DNA of 64,000 nucleotides from Aurantimonas marianensis (GTDB taxonomy: Bacteria > Pseudomonadota > Alphaproteobacteria > Rhizobiales > Rhizobiaceae). The translations under genes and the position numbers were made by a program. The stretch is from positions 1 to 64,000 of the forward strand of contig NZ_JALHBS010000104.1 of NCBI RefSeq assembly GCF_024195285.1, read 5' to 3'. The notes below the pieces were generated by a model, which did not search any database, was not told the DNA's origin, and was given only the letters and a program-made list of their open reading frames with translations. This document shows positions 1-13,604 of this stretch, in pieces; the first letter of the stretch is position 1, and every line of letters begins with the position of its first letter.

Positions 1-857
1 TCCGGCAGTTCGCCGCCGCGCATGTTCACCTGCAGCGAGGGGATGATCAGATCCGGCATGGCGAGCGTCGCGTCACGTGCCGTCCGCACCCGGACGAACT
101 CGTCCTCCGTGACGCCGTCATGGACGTGGACGTTGTGGGCGCGCTCTTCCGAAACGGTGGTTTCCCAGCGGATTTCGCGCCCGTTCGGACCGTAGTCGTG
201 GCACATGAACAGCCGCACCTCGTCGGGAAGTGAGAGCACGCGCTTGATCGAGCGATAGAGCGTTCGGGCGTCGCCGCCGGGAAAATCCGCGCGCGCCGAG
301 CCCGCATCGGGCATGAACAGGGTGTCGCCGACGAATGCGGCGTCGCCGATCACATGTGTCATGCAGGCGGGGGTGTGACCTGGCGTATGCAGGGCGAAGG
401 CCTTCATCGTCCCGATCTCGTAGGTATCGCCATCCTTGAACAAGCGGTCGAACTGCGAGCCGTCCCGCTGGAACCGCGTGCCTTCGTTGAAGACCTTGCC
501 GAACGTGTCCTGAACGACGGTGATCTTCTCACCGATGCCAAGCCGGCCGCCGAGCTTCGACTGGATGTAGGGCGCGGCGGAGAGGTGATCGGCGTGGACA
601 TGGGTCTCGATCAGCCACTCCAGTTGCAGGCCCTCTGTCTCCAGATGAGCGATGATCCTGTCGGCGCTCGTGTAGGAAATGCGGCCGGCGGGATAGTCGA
701 TATCCATGACGGAATCGATCACCGCGCAGGCCGTCGACTGAGGGTCCTTGACCACATAGCTGACCGTGTTGGTCTGCGGATCGAAGAATGGGGTCACGTC
801 CGGCTTCACCGAAAGGTCCACGACATGGGAGATTGGGACAATCGCGCTGGTGTTCAC
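1..857 (-). CDS. MBL-fold metallo-hydrolase, persulfide dioxygenase-like (3' end cut by window edge)
   Basis: The metal-binding motif T-H-V-H-A-D-H lies at about residues 85-91. It is followed by HTPGHTPA near residue 157 and a VGDTLF segment near 176, the layout of ETHE1/BLH-type glyoxalase-II-fold enzymes. Relatives oxidise glutathione persulfide to sulfite in sulfide detoxification; I infer that role here. The start is GTG at 857 with an AAGGA Shine-Dalgarno about 8 bases upstream. At least 285 codons are visible and the frame is still open at base 1, so the C-terminus is missing. A small ORF lies 37 bases upstream on the same strand and may be co-transcribed. Another MBL hydrolase activity cannot be excluded. 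Confidence 0.85.
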   Translation of the reverse strand, partial: MNTSAIVPISHVVDLSVKPDVTPFFDPQTNTVSYVVKDPQSTACAVIDSVMDIDYPAGRISYTSADRIIAHLETEGLQLEWLIETHVHADHLSAAPYIQSKLGGRLGIGEKITVVQDTFGKVFNEGTRFQRDGSQFDRLFKDGDTYEIGTMKAFALHTPGHTPACMTHVIGDAAFVGDTLFMPDAGSARADFPGGDARTLYRSIKRVLSLPDEVRLFMCHDYGPNGREIRWETTVSEERAHNVHVHDGVTEDEFVRVRTARDATLAMPDLIIPSLQVNMRGGELP

Positions 858-894
858 GGACCATTCCTTCTTGCTGCGGGTTGCTACAGAGCGG

Positions 895-1104
895 TCAGCG
901 TCCGTGCATGGCGAATAATCGGTGCAAGGCCTCGACATCGATCCCATCGCACTCCATCAGGGACCTGACGATCGGATCGGCAAGCATGTCGGCAAGGGCC
1001 GGCTCGCCTGTCGCAGGTGCGAACCGACCCGGTTGCGAAGGCCGCGCATCGACCCTGCCCGGCACTGACGGTCGCTCGGATTGCGGATTGATCTGTCGGA
1101 TCAC
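895..1104 (-). CDS. small hypothetical protein, 69 aa
   Basis: A short frame starts at GTG (1104) and ends 37 bases before the MBL hydrolase start on the same strand. The C-terminal half is acidic and looks helical (residues about 38-69, with LADPIVRSLM then DGIDVEALHRLF). That reads like a genuine short conserved domain, unlike the Arg/Pro-rich text of shadow frames. No domain name can be assigned. The Shine-Dalgarno before the GTG is weak, so the start is uncertain and an internal start is possible. The spacing suggests co-transcription with the downstream hydrolase. Confidence 0.5.
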   Translation of the reverse strand: MIRQINPQSERPSVPGRVDARPSQPGRFAPATGEPALADMLADPIVRSLMECDGIDVEALHRLFAMHGR

Positions 1105-1324
1105 CCGTTCGCCTCACCGGTCGATGGTGCATATTCGCGTCGCGAAACCGCTGCGGCATTGATTTGAGTCAATGACGGCAGCTCTCGCTCCGATGATCGT
1201 CACCTTGAACGCGCGGTATTTGTGGAAAGCAGCCGGTCTCTTCGGAAGAAGCCGGGTCATCGCCGGTCGAGGCGGTGAAACCGCACGGCGGCATCCCAGC
1301 AACAAGGCCACGAGGAGAGATGAC

Positions 1325-1726
1325 ATGAAAAAAACCAATGACGGCAAGACGATACCGATGCCAGGTTTCGATACCGAGGAAATCTCGGCCATTGGCCAGC
1401 GTTCGTTCGCGGCGATGACGCACATGAACGCGCATCTCTTCCAGGCGCTCGTGCGATACAATGGCGCATTGCTCGATTTCGCCCGCCATCGGCTGGAGCG
1501 GGAACTGGAAATGTCCGGCAAATTGGCTGGCTGCAAGAGTCCCGACGAGGCGGCCAGTCTCATCCAGGATTTCTACAAGACCGCCTTTGCCGAGTATTCC
1601 GACGAGGTCGGCACACTGATGGAGCTTGGCGCCAAGGTGACGTCCTCGACGATGGACGGGATCGGTAGGGAAACAGCGGCCGTGATCAACGGCAAGACCG
1701 AGCCACAGGCCCCCGCGATGAACTGA
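1325..1726 (+). CDS. phasin-family protein
   Basis: The product has 133 residues, is rich in amphipathic helix and has no membrane segment or signal. It contains the segment RSFAAMTHMNAHLFQ (about residues 28-42) and a regular E/L/A heptad-like pattern typical of phasins, which coat polyhydroxyalkanoate granules. I chose the ATG at 1325 because GAGGAGAG lies 5-8 bases upstream; the frame extends back to 1172 but that part is Arg-rich non-coding text. The PHA synthase gene starts 118 bases downstream on the same strand, which strongly supports the call. The two probably act together at the granule surface. Confidence 0.8.
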   Translation: MKKTNDGKTIPMPGFDTEEISAIGQRSFAAMTHMNAHLFQALVRYNGALLDFARHRLERELEMSGKLAGCKSPDEAASLIQDFYKTAFAEYSDEVGTLMELGAKVTSSTMDGIGRETAAVINGKTEPQAPAMN

Positions 1727-1844
1727 GGGTCGAGTCGGCGGGGACCGCCTGCGGAGCCTTTGGTGGTTCGACCACCAGCCGCAGCTTGAGCGGATTGCGT
1801 GGTGCAATTCGCTTGATCTGCGGTGTTCGAAGAGGCCAGGGCAT

Positions 1845-3719
1845 ATGTCGGCAACATCCAGAAGGCCCCGTGGGAAGGCGACCAGATCGCGCTACGCCGA
1901 CGATGGACGACATCGTACCATAAGGGCAACGAAGCAACCTCGGCCCGGTCCCAGCCTGGCGTCACGCCCGCCAGCGCCCTCCCAGCGACATGACGACTAT
2001 GCGGCGTATCTGGACCGTAGTGCCCACGCCGCCATCGCACGGATGACCGGTGGAATTTCGCCCGTCAGCCTGACGGAGGCTTGGTTCGACTGGGCCATTC
2101 ATCTGGCGATGGCGCCCGGCAAACGACTGGAACTTATCGATCTTGCGGCTCAGCAATGGTTGCGACTGGCCGACTATGTCTTCCGGAATGTTCAGCGCGA
2201 AAGTCTGGATGGCAGCGGCCCCTGCGCCTGCGTGGAGTCGCCGCCGAACGACAAGCGGTTTTGCGACAGTGCCTGGCAGGTTTCGCCCTTCAGCGTGATC
2301 CATCAGGCATTCCTGCTGCAGCAGGAATGGTGGCACCATGCGACCACGGGTATTTCCGGCATGACACCTCGCAACGAAAGATTGGCCGAATTCGCGAGTC
2401 GCCAGATTCTCGATACGGTCTCGCCATCGAACATTCCCGTGTTCAATCCAGAAGTTACCGATGCGACACTGCGCGAAGGCGGACGCAATCTGGTGCGCGG
2501 CCTCGGCCATGCGATGGACGATGCGCGGCTGGAACTGCAGGGCGGCCGGCCGCCCGAAGTAGACGAATTCCGCCCCGGCGTCGGGGTGGCGCTGACGCCA
2601 GGCCGCGTCGTCTACCGGAACGATCTGATCGAGCTGATCCAGTATGCTCCGGTCGGAGAAAAGGTGCGGCCGGAGCCAGTGCTCGTCGTGCCGGCCTGGA
2701 TCATGAAATATTACATACTCGATCTGTCGCCGCACAATTCCCTGGTGCGCTATCTGATAGGACAAGGTTTCACGGTGTTCATGATCTCCTGGCGCAATCC
2801 GGGACCGGATCAGCGCGAGATATCCTTCGATGACTATCGCCGCCTCGGCGTCATGGCGGCGCTTGATGTGGTCGGCGATATCGTCCCTGACAGAAAGGTC
2901 CACGCCGTGGGCTATTGTCTCGGCGGCACCCTATTGTCCATCGCCGCGGCAGCCATGGCGCGGGCAGGGGATACGCGACTGGCCACCGTCAGCCTGTTCG
3001 CCGCCCAGACCGATTTCGAGGAGCCGGGCGAACTGTCGCTGTTCATCAGCGACAGCCAGGTCGCCTTCCTCGATGATTTGATGTGGGAGCAGGGGACCCT
3101 CGACTCCCGACAGATGGCCGGCGCTTTCCAGATGTTGCGGTCGCAGGATCTCGTCTGGTCCCGCCTCGTGCGGCACTATCTTCTCGGCAAGCCGACACCG
3201 ATGTTCGATCTGATGGCCTGGAACCTCGACACGACGCGGCTGCCGTTTCGCATGCATTCGCAGTATCTGCGGCAGCTGTTCCTGCGCAACGACCTCGCCG
3301 AGGGGCGATACCGCGTTGACGACCAGCCGGTGATCCTGTCGGAGATCGACGCACCGATGTTCCTCGTCGCCACCGAGACCGATCACGTGGCGCCGTGGAA
3401 GTCGGTCTACAAGCTCCATCTTCTCGCCGACACCGAACTGACGTTCGTTCTGACGAATGGCGGGCACAATGCCGGGATCGTATCGGGGCCCGGACACCCT
3501 GGCCGCCGCTACCGCATCGACTCGCGCGCCGCCGAGGGCGCTTATCGCGCACCGGAGGAGTGGGAGGCGACGACGAAGGATCAGGAGGGATCCTGGTGGC
3601 CTCGCTGGGCCAACTGGCTGGGCGAAAGAAGCGGACCCGAAACGGCGCCGCCACCGATGGGATCGGGTGCGTATCCCGTTCTCGACGCGGCGCCGGGGCG
3701 CTATGTTCTCGAGGCCTGA
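1845..3719 (+). CDS. phaC: poly(3-hydroxyalkanoate) synthase (PhaC family)
   Basis: This 624-residue alpha/beta-hydrolase-fold polymerase joins hydroxyacyl-CoA units into PHA. The lipase-like box V-G-Y-C-L-G-G carries the nucleophile Cys at about 358; the other triad residues fit Asp 513 (TETDHVAPW) and His 541 (NGGHNAG). The N-terminal PhaC domain spans roughly residues 50-250, after about 50 basic, probably disordered residues that make the protein slightly longer than the usual ~590-600 of class I enzymes. No PhaE or PhaR subunit is seen. A phasin gene lies just upstream. The start ATG at 1845 follows an AGGG-like Shine-Dalgarno, and the extra N-terminal residues make an internal start possible. 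Confidence 0.93.
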   Translation: MSATSRRPRGKATRSRYADDGRHRTIRATKQPRPGPSLASRPPAPSQRHDDYAAYLDRSAHAAIARMTGGISPVSLTEAWFDWAIHLAMAPGKRLELIDLAAQQWLRLADYVFRNVQRESLDGSGPCACVESPPNDKRFCDSAWQVSPFSVIHQAFLLQQEWWHHATTGISGMTPRNERLAEFASRQILDTVSPSNIPVFNPEVTDATLREGGRNLVRGLGHAMDDARLELQGGRPPEVDEFRPGVGVALTPGRVVYRNDLIELIQYAPVGEKVRPEPVLVVPAWIMKYYILDLSPHNSLVRYLIGQGFTVFMISWRNPGPDQREISFDDYRRLGVMAALDVVGDIVPDRKVHAVGYCLGGTLLSIAAAAMARAGDTRLATVSLFAAQTDFEEPGELSLFISDSQVAFLDDLMWEQGTLDSRQMAGAFQMLRSQDLVWSRLVRHYLLGKPTPMFDLMAWNLDTTRLPFRMHSQYLRQLFLRNDLAEGRYRVDDQPVILSEIDAPMFLVATETDHVAPWKSVYKLHLLADTELTFVLTNGGHNAGIVSGPGHPGRRYRIDSRAAEGAYRAPEEWEATTKDQEGSWWPRWANWLGERSGPETAPPPMGSGAYPVLDAAPGRYVLEA

Positions 3720-3774
3720 CCGGCGGCTTGCCGCGAGGCAATCCGGGACATTCCGTTTCTCGTTCGCAAGGCCG

Positions 3775-4986
3775 TCAGGAACTGCTCTGTCGCGGCTTCA
3801 CCGCAACCCCGTCGCTGACCGTGTCGCTGGGAAACCGGATGACCTTCGCGTCCGGCTCCAGCCCGTCGATCAATTCCGCCGCCTCGGTGTCGCGATGGCC
3901 GATGCTGACTTCCGTCAGAACCGCGCGGCCGTCTTCCACGGCGTAGACGCTCCATCGATCGCCCGTACGGAACAAGGCGCCGAGCGGCAGCCGGCGAACA
4001 TCCTCGCCATGCCAGAGCACGATGCGGGCAAGCACGCGGTAGCGATGGCCGGGCCGTTCTTCACGGTCGAGGAGTGACACGATGTCGAGCCGAACATTGA
4101 CCCTTTGCTCCTCGATACCGAGGGCGGAGACCTTGGTAAAGGCGGTCGGTTCGATGCGGCGAATGCGGGCATGCAGGTCCGGACCTCCCCAGCCGGTGAT
4201 CGTCGCATCCGCGCCCTGATGCACAGCGACGGCATCGGCGGACAACAGATCGACCACGACCTCGAGCCGCGTCGGATCACCGATTTCCGCGAGCGGAGTG
4301 CCGGTCGGCACGACCGTTTCGCTCTCCAGCGGGACCGACAGGACGACGCCATCGCTCGGTGAGAAAAGCGGAACGCAGTGGCAGGAACTGTCGGCATCGA
4401 GCGGATCGCCCGGCTGCAGTAGCCGGGCCCTGGCGCTCGCGAGTTCGCTCTGGCGTATGGCGAGCTGGGCCTCTGCCCTGCGCAATTGGGCACGCTGGCG
4501 ATCGACATCGGTGGCCGCTAGTTCGAGCGCCTTCGCCGAAAGGGTGCCAGTCTTGCGCAGCGTTTCGACCCGGTTCAACTCCGACTCCGACTGGCGCAGA
4601 TCGGCCTGGGCGTGATTGAGATCAGCCTCGGCCAGCGCCACGGCGGCATTCGCCGCGTCGATCGCCGCGCCAAGTTCGGTCTCGGATCGGGCGTCTATGA
4701 AGGTGGGATCGGAGGGGCGCAGGGTCGCGACCAGGGTGCGATTGGCGATGACCGTATCGCCCACATGCAAGGGGCTGCGCTCCACCTTCGCCGGAAATGG
4801 CGCGGATACCGTGAAGACCTCCCGAAACTCCACGACCCCTTCTTCGTCGATCGTGACCGTCAATGGTCCGCTCTCGATCGCGGCCACGTCCACCGGTACA
4901 GGCTTTGGACGAAGTGCCTCGTAGAACGCGAAGCCGACCGCCAGGATGCCCAGCAGGGCGAGAAAGACTTTCAGCCAACGACCCAT
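3775..4986 (-). CDS. HlyD/MacA-type periplasmic adaptor
   Basis: The product has 403 residues. An N-terminal membrane anchor (about residues 5-22) is followed by a lipoyl/barrel-sandwich half, an Ala/Glu/Arg-rich coiled-coil hairpin (about 95-170), a second half, and a beta-barrel region. This is the order of membrane-fusion proteins that link an inner-membrane pump to an outer-membrane channel. The gene starts 7 bases after the permease stop, and ATPase-permease-adaptor form one operon. ATG 4986 was chosen because the anchor begins there; the frame extends to 5028. No TolC gene is nearby. The substrate is unknown. Confidence 0.88.
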   Translation of the reverse strand: MGRWLKVFLALLGILAVGFAFYEALRPKPVPVDVAAIESGPLTVTIDEEGVVEFREVFTVSAPFPAKVERSPLHVGDTVIANRTLVATLRPSDPTFIDARSETELGAAIDAANAAVALAEADLNHAQADLRQSESELNRVETLRKTGTLSAKALELAATDVDRQRAQLRRAEAQLAIRQSELASARARLLQPGDPLDADSSCHCVPLFSPSDGVVLSVPLESETVVPTGTPLAEIGDPTRLEVVVDLLSADAVAVHQGADATITGWGGPDLHARIRRIEPTAFTKVSALGIEEQRVNVRLDIVSLLDREERPGHRYRVLARIVLWHGEDVRRLPLGALFRTGDRWSVYAVEDGRAVLTEVSIGHRDTEAAELIDGLEPDAKVIRFPSDTVSDGVAVKPRQSSS

Positions 4987-4993
4987 CTTGGTA

Positions 4994-7357
4994 TTAATCC
5001 CTCGTCTTGAGGACGCGGATAAGATCAAGGCGATTGACGCGTCGCCGCACGATGAAGGCGGAGATCACGGCAGCCGTCAGGATGACGAGGCTAGCCTTGG
5101 CAAAGGTATGCGCTTCGAGGACAATGGGAAGCTGGAAGAGGTCGCTTTCGAAGCCACGAGCGAAGAGCATGGCAAACCCGGCCCCCAGGCCCCAGCCGAG
5201 CGGCTGGGCGAAAAGCACGATGATCGCCATCTCGACCAGCAAGACTTGCGACACCTCGCCGCGTGTAAAGCCGAGGACTCTCAGGCTCGCGAGTTCCCGC
5301 GCGCGTTCGGAGAGTTGGATGCGGGCCGAATTGTAGATGACGCCGAACGCGATGATCACCGCGAGTGTCAGGTAAAGCGTCATCATGATGGCGATGTTGC
5401 GCTGAATGGTTTCGCGGAATTTTTCCCGCGACAGGGTCTGCAGGCTGATCGACGCGATCGTCGGGGTGTTCTTGACGGCGGAGTACAGCCGGTCCACCGC
5501 CCGCGTATCGATGGCCAAGTGGGCGCCGCCGATCCGGGGGCCTTCGCCCGCCAATCGGCGGAGGGCATCCAGGTCCATGAAGACCGCAAGACCGAGATAA
5601 TTCCGGATGACTGCGCTGATCCTCACATCGACCACCGCTCTCCTTCCACTCAGAACCTCGACGGTGACGGTCTGACCGCGGGCCAGGCCGAAGATGGTCG
5701 CCACCCGTTCGGAAATGGCAAGTCCGTGCTTTGGCAGAATCACCGGTTCGAAGTTTTCGTCGAGCACCCGCGAGAGCGTCGCACCAGCCTGCTTTCCGGT
5801 GATGGCGAGTCGACGCGAAAAGCTGCCGTGCCGAAGCACGACGGGAAGGCTCCGATAGGGCTCGGCCATCAGGATGCCCGGCAGGTGGCCGACGGTTGAC
5901 ATTACCGAGGGTGGCCGTTCTTCGGCAAAGGTCAGGCTGGCATGTTGCCGATCCGAACGGAAATAGATCGTATCGATCATGAAGTTCACCGAGTCGGTGG
6001 CAAATAGCGCCGTTATCAGGAGGGCAACCGCGAGCGCGATGCCGAAACTCGTGGCCGCAGCCCGCAATGGCCGGTGGACGAGATGCCGGATCGCCATGAC
6101 CGTCAGGCGGGAAAATATCCGCAACAGGCCGAATTGCTCCATGAAGTGGTGTCGGTAGCGCGACGGCGGCGGCGGTTGCATGGCAATCGCCGGCTCCAGG
6201 GCGAGAACCGACATGATCGCCTTCATCGCCCCGATCAGTGCCGCTGCGAGCGAGATGCCCGCGGCCAGAACATACAGGTCCAGGCTGGATTGGAAGATCA
6301 GGAAGGGAAACGAGAAGAAGTTGCCATACAGCCTTGTGAGACCTTGACCGAGCCAGGTTCCGGCAACCGATCCGATCGCGATCCCGACCGCTGAAATGGC
6401 GATGACGAGCTTGGCGTAGTGCCAGGCGATCGTGTGGCTAAAATACCCGAGCGCCTTGAGCAGCCCGATCTGCTCGCGCTCCAGCGCGATGAGCCGCGAC
6501 AGAACGATATTTATCAGAAAGGCCGAGACGATCAGGAAGATCGGCGGGATGATCCGCGCCATCGCCGAGAGTTCCGTCAGCTCCGCATCCAGGAATGCGT
6601 GCGAGGGCTGATCCTTCCGGCCGTATGCGGACGTCCCGCCATAGGGGCGCAGCAGGCGATCGACGGTGGCGATGACGGCGGCCTCGTTTGCGCCGGGCAG
6701 AAGGCGCACGGCCACATCGTTGAACGCCCCGTCCCGATCGAAGAGCGGGGCGAGCACATGCCGCGTCATGTAGAGAATAGCGAAGCGACGCGGATCGGGT
6801 ACGATGTCCCCCGGACCGAAGGAATAGATGAATTCCGGCGAAAGCACCGTGCCGGTGATCCTCAGGCGCTCCTTGCGTCCGTTGAGAATGGCGGAAAATT
6901 CGTCGCCGACCCGGAAGCCGTGGGCCATGGCGAAGTCCTCGTTGACCGCGACCTCTTCGGGGCGGTCGGGTTGCGGCAGGGTGCCACTGCGGATGACCAG
7001 GCGATTGACCCGCGAGGCCCTGCGGTCGGGGATCGAAACGACCCGTCCCGTTGCCGGTTCGCGGACGTTGTCGAGATCGAGCAAGATCGTGCGGCTGATC
7101 CGCATTTCGAAAGCCGCGACTCCGCCGATCGCTGCAATCGATTGTCCGAGAGCGATCGGCGCACGATTTGCCTCGGCAAAGACATGGGCGAAGCTGTAGC
7201 GCTCGTAATAGGCGTCGCGCGTCACCAGCAGCGAGCGGTAGGCGCCGACCGCGATAATGATGGTCATGACCCCGCAGGCCATGACCAGGGCCACGGCCAA
7301 ACCCTGCGCCCAGAGGCGATACAGATCACGCAGGAGCTTGCGGTCGAGTGCGCTCAT
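4994..7357 (-). CDS. FtsX-type ABC transporter permease
   Basis: The product has 787 residues. An N-terminal membrane helix (about 18-40) is followed by a large periplasmic domain, three helices near 265-375, a further helix after the midpoint (about 425-445), a second periplasmic domain, and three terminal helices. This is the duplicated FtsX arrangement of MacB/DevC-like and LolCE-like permeases. The start is ATG 7357, four bases after the ATPase stop, so the genes are tightly coupled. With the ATPase and HlyD adaptor it should form a tripartite exporter for a peptide, lipid or macrolide-like substrate; the substrate cannot be read from sequence. Confidence 0.88.
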   Translation of the reverse strand: MSALDRKLLRDLYRLWAQGLAVALVMACGVMTIIIAVGAYRSLLVTRDAYYERYSFAHVFAEANRAPIALGQSIAAIGGVAAFEMRISRTILLDLDNVREPATGRVVSIPDRRASRVNRLVIRSGTLPQPDRPEEVAVNEDFAMAHGFRVGDEFSAILNGRKERLRITGTVLSPEFIYSFGPGDIVPDPRRFAILYMTRHVLAPLFDRDGAFNDVAVRLLPGANEAAVIATVDRLLRPYGGTSAYGRKDQPSHAFLDAELTELSAMARIIPPIFLIVSAFLINIVLSRLIALEREQIGLLKALGYFSHTIAWHYAKLVIAISAVGIAIGSVAGTWLGQGLTRLYGNFFSFPFLIFQSSLDLYVLAAGISLAAALIGAMKAIMSVLALEPAIAMQPPPPSRYRHHFMEQFGLLRIFSRLTVMAIRHLVHRPLRAAATSFGIALAVALLITALFATDSVNFMIDTIYFRSDRQHASLTFAEERPPSVMSTVGHLPGILMAEPYRSLPVVLRHGSFSRRLAITGKQAGATLSRVLDENFEPVILPKHGLAISERVATIFGLARGQTVTVEVLSGRRAVVDVRISAVIRNYLGLAVFMDLDALRRLAGEGPRIGGAHLAIDTRAVDRLYSAVKNTPTIASISLQTLSREKFRETIQRNIAIMMTLYLTLAVIIAFGVIYNSARIQLSERARELASLRVLGFTRGEVSQVLLVEMAIIVLFAQPLGWGLGAGFAMLFARGFESDLFQLPIVLEAHTFAKASLVILTAAVISAFIVRRRVNRLDLIRVLKTRD

Positions 7358-7361
7358 CGTC

Positions 7362-8075
7362 TCACCAGACCACCTGGCTGGGAGGCACCCGCTCTTCGTT
7401 GCGGGTAACCTCAGCGATGCGGCCGTCGACGAACTGGAACACCCGGTGCGCGATCGCCCGGATCCCGGCATTGTGGGTGATGATCGCCGTCGTGGTTCCC
7501 AGCGTCTCGTTGATCCCGGTCAGCGCCTCGAGCACCTTGATGCCGGTGGCCGAATCGAGCGCTCCCGTTGGCTCGTCGCACAAGAGCACTTCCGGCTGCT
7601 TGGCGACGGCGCGCGCGATGGCGACCCGCTGTTGCTCGCCGCCCGACAACTGCGCGGGGAAATGATCCTGGCGGTCCGAAAGGCCGACGAGAGCAAGCGC
7701 ATCCGCCGGGTTCATCGGCCTTGGCGCGATCTCGGTGACGAGCGCCACATTCTCGCGCGCCGTGAGGCTCGGGATCAGATTATAGAACTGGAAGACGAAG
7801 CCGACATGGTTGCGCCGGTAGAGCGTCAGCGCCCGGTCGGAACCTTGGGTCAGGTCCTCGCCCTGAAACGTCACCCGGCCGGCGCTGGCGCGATCGAGCC
7901 CTCCCATGATGTTGAGCAGTGTCGACTTTCCCGAGCCGGACGGACCCAGCATGACGACGAATTCGCCGGCATGGAGTTCGGCGTCGACGCCGCGCAAGGC
8001 CCATACTTCCACGCCGCCGGTCCGATAGACCTTGGTGACCCCCTGCATCTGGAAGACTGACGTGACGCTGGACAT
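7362..8075 (-). CDS. ABC transporter ATP-binding protein (MacB/LolD class)
   Basis: The product has 237 residues with all nucleotide-binding motifs: Walker [10 protein letters not shown] (about 45-53), signature LSGGEQQR (about 144-151), Walker [13 protein letters not shown] (about 164-175) and the switch His in ITHN. The [11 protein letters not shown] form is typical of the LolD/MacB subfamily that partners FtsX-type permeases. It is the first gene of the three-gene export operon. The start ATG at 8075 has only a weak Shine-Dalgarno. A Crp/Fnr remnant lies 133 bases upstream on the same strand. Confidence 0.92.
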   Translation of the reverse strand: MSSVTSVFQMQGVTKVYRTGGVEVWALRGVDAELHAGEFVVMLGPSGSGKSTLLNIMGGLDRASAGRVTFQGEDLTQGSDRALTLYRRNHVGFVFQFYNLIPSLTARENVALVTEIAPRPMNPADALALVGLSDRQDHFPAQLSGGEQQRVAIARAVAKQPEVLLCDEPTGALDSATGIKVLEALTGINETLGTTTAIITHNAGIRAIAHRVFQFVDGRIAEVTRNEERVPPSQVVW

Positions 8076-8208
8076 GCTGGCCAGCCTACCGGTCGCGCTG
8101 CGTCAGCACGTTGACCTCCATCAATTCGCTCGTCGAGCGGCGCATCGGCTTCGCGCAAGGCCGCGGCTTAGCCACCTATCGGGCTGACGTAATCGCGAGC
8201 GCTTGTCC

Positions 8209-8361
8209 TCATTCACCGATCGCCAGAAGAGCCCGGCGTCGCAGAATGCGGATATCGCGGGAATCGACCAGTTCGATGAGCCGCTGTTCCTTGAGCCTGC
8301 CGAACGTCCGCGACACTGTCTCGATGGTCAGGCCGAGATGGTCCGCGATGCTTTCGCATCT
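8209..8361 (-). pseudogene. Crp/Fnr-family regulator, C-terminal helix-turn-helix remnant
   Basis: The minus strand encodes about 50 residues ending at TGA 8209-8211. They contain SIADHLGLTIETVSRTFGRL then LIELVDSRDIRIL, which is the DNA-recognition helix and wing of FNR/FixK/FnrN-type oxygen regulators. The roughly 180 N-terminal residues (cyclic-nucleotide-like domain and dimer helix) are absent: upstream of about 8361 the frame loses similarity and meets the nrdJ terminator. No start codon or Shine-Dalgarno precedes the fragment. I read it as the 3' end of a deleted regulator gene. Confidence 0.8.
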
Positions 8362-8414
8362 CGCAAGGCACCGTTGCGTTGCTGACGTTGTGATTCGAGC
8401 GATTGGTTAAAAAA

Positions 8415-8447
8415 ACCCCGGAAGCGTGAGCTTTCCGGGGTCTTTTT
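8415..8447 (-). terminator. Rho-independent terminator of nrdJ
   Basis: An inverted repeat (ACCCCGGAAGC, GTGA loop, GCTTTCCGGGGT, one bulged base) lies 13 bases past the nrdJ stop and is flanked by T-runs on both strands. It could therefore also stop transcription arriving from the other side. Confidence 0.85.
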
Positions 8448-8459
8448 CAATCGAATGCC

Positions 8460-12392
<3,933 letters not shown>

Positions 12393-12486
12393 GACGGTCC
12401 CATCCTCGTTTAAAATTTTGCCGCAAAGAATCGCCCGCCAGCGAAGTTCCCCCTCCGCTCGGTGCGCATCCCCCAATTTTCCGTGA

Positions 12487-12533
12487 ATCGCCCATCTTGT
12501 GGGAGGGCCGTTCAGCGACACTAGATATAGTAT
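12487..12533. promoter_or_regulatory. NrdR-box pair upstream of nrdJ
   Basis: Bases 12518-12533 read ACACTAGATATAGTAT, matching the NrdR consensus ACACWATATATWGTGT at 14 of 16 positions. A weaker second site at 12487-12502 keeps one half (CCACAAGAT on the minus strand). The centres are exactly 31 bp apart, the three-turn spacing known for paired NrdR boxes. A TATACT-like -10 for nrdJ overlaps the strong box, so NrdR binding would block transcription when dATP is plentiful. Confidence 0.7.
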
Positions 12534-12848
12534 ATTTTGAGTGGTTAGGCGACTCTTAACGCGGCACTGTGGAAAAGAAATTCGGGTGCCGGGAAGCGAC
12601 CGTGGAGGCCGCCAAGAGCTAGCCAAGCCCTTCGTTCTGCACCCAGTCCGGGGCTTTTCCGGGGGTTTGGCAAGCTAAGTGAAGCTTGTGCGAGTCTCGC
12701 GCCAGGGTCAACAGGACCGCACGCGGGATACGAAACGGACGTCGGTGACAGTGTGGATAACGGGGAGAGAGCGGAATCGAGCGCCGCGTGGGTTTTGAGC
12801 CACAGCGACCAGCCCGAATCGACGGTTCGATTCGCGCCGACCGCTCGA

Positions 12849-13346
12849 TCAGCCCTTGGTGGTCTTGCCGATCGGCGCCTGAAACGTCAGGCCGAGATCC
12901 CAGGGAAAGAAGATCCAGGTGTCCTGGCTGACCTCGGTGATGAAGGTGTCGACCAGGGGGCGGCCTTTCGGCTTGGCGTAGACGGTCGCGAAATGCGCCT
13001 TCGGCAGCATCGCACGGACAAGTCCGGCGGTCTTGCCGGTATCGGTCAGATCGTCGACGATCAGGATGCCCTCGCCATCGTCTTCCAGGAGCGCGGGCGA
13101 AACCTCTTTGAGGACCTTCAACTCACCCTGCTCGCTATAGTCGTGATAGGAGGCGATGCAGACCGTCTCGATCAGCCGCGTACCGATCTCGCGGGCGATG
13201 ATCGCCGCCGGCACGAGGCCGCCGCGGGTAATGCAGACGATCGCTTTCCAGTCCGACCGCATTCCGGCGAGCCGCCAGGCCAGCGCCCTGGCATCGCGAT
13301 GGAACTGGTCCCAGGAGACGGGGAAGGATTTGTCGACCGTGGACAT
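12849..13346 (-). CDS. gpt: xanthine phosphoribosyltransferase
   Basis: The product has 165 residues, a normal Gpt length. The PRPP-binding signature [13 protein letters not shown] lies at about residues 93-105, and [14 protein letters not shown] at about 38-51 is the conserved purine-PRTase loop. The enzyme salvages xanthine and guanine to XMP and GMP in the cytoplasm. The C-terminal hydrophobic segment [12 protein letters not shown] fits Gpt proteins. ATG 13346 begins the conserved N-terminus. The gene is followed by about 450 bases of nrdJ 5' region on the same strand and is probably a single transcription unit. Confidence 0.93.
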   Translation of the reverse strand: MSTVDKSFPVSWDQFHRDARALAWRLAGMRSDWKAIVCITRGGLVPAAIIAREIGTRLIETVCIASYHDYSEQGELKVLKEVSPALLEDDGEGILIVDDLTDTGKTAGLVRAMLPKAHFATVYAKPKGRPLVDTFITEVSQDTWIFFPWDLGLTFQAPIGKTTKG

Positions 13347-13604
13347 GATGGCGGCTCTCCGGCTGGGGCGGCAAAGCGGATGCGATAGAGGTATGCGGGA
13401 GGCAAGGCAAGACGGAACACGTGCCTGCTGCGCAAGCCGGAACGCTCCTCACGGGCGCGTGCGCGAGCGGTTTTTGAGACCCCGGCGGGTCACGTTCGGC
13501 AGCGGCAAGCATCACCGGCCCGCGACGGTCAACCCAGCCGATAATCAGCAGACCGTTTGTTTCCCCTATTGCGTCTGGAGCGGGACGGCATCTAGGCTCC
13601 GTTC

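Noticed and set aside
12393-12848. Possible cobalamin riboswitch upstream of the B12-dependent nrdJ
   Set aside because: I could not find the B12-box or the conserved long-stem pattern; only NrdR-type boxes are supported.
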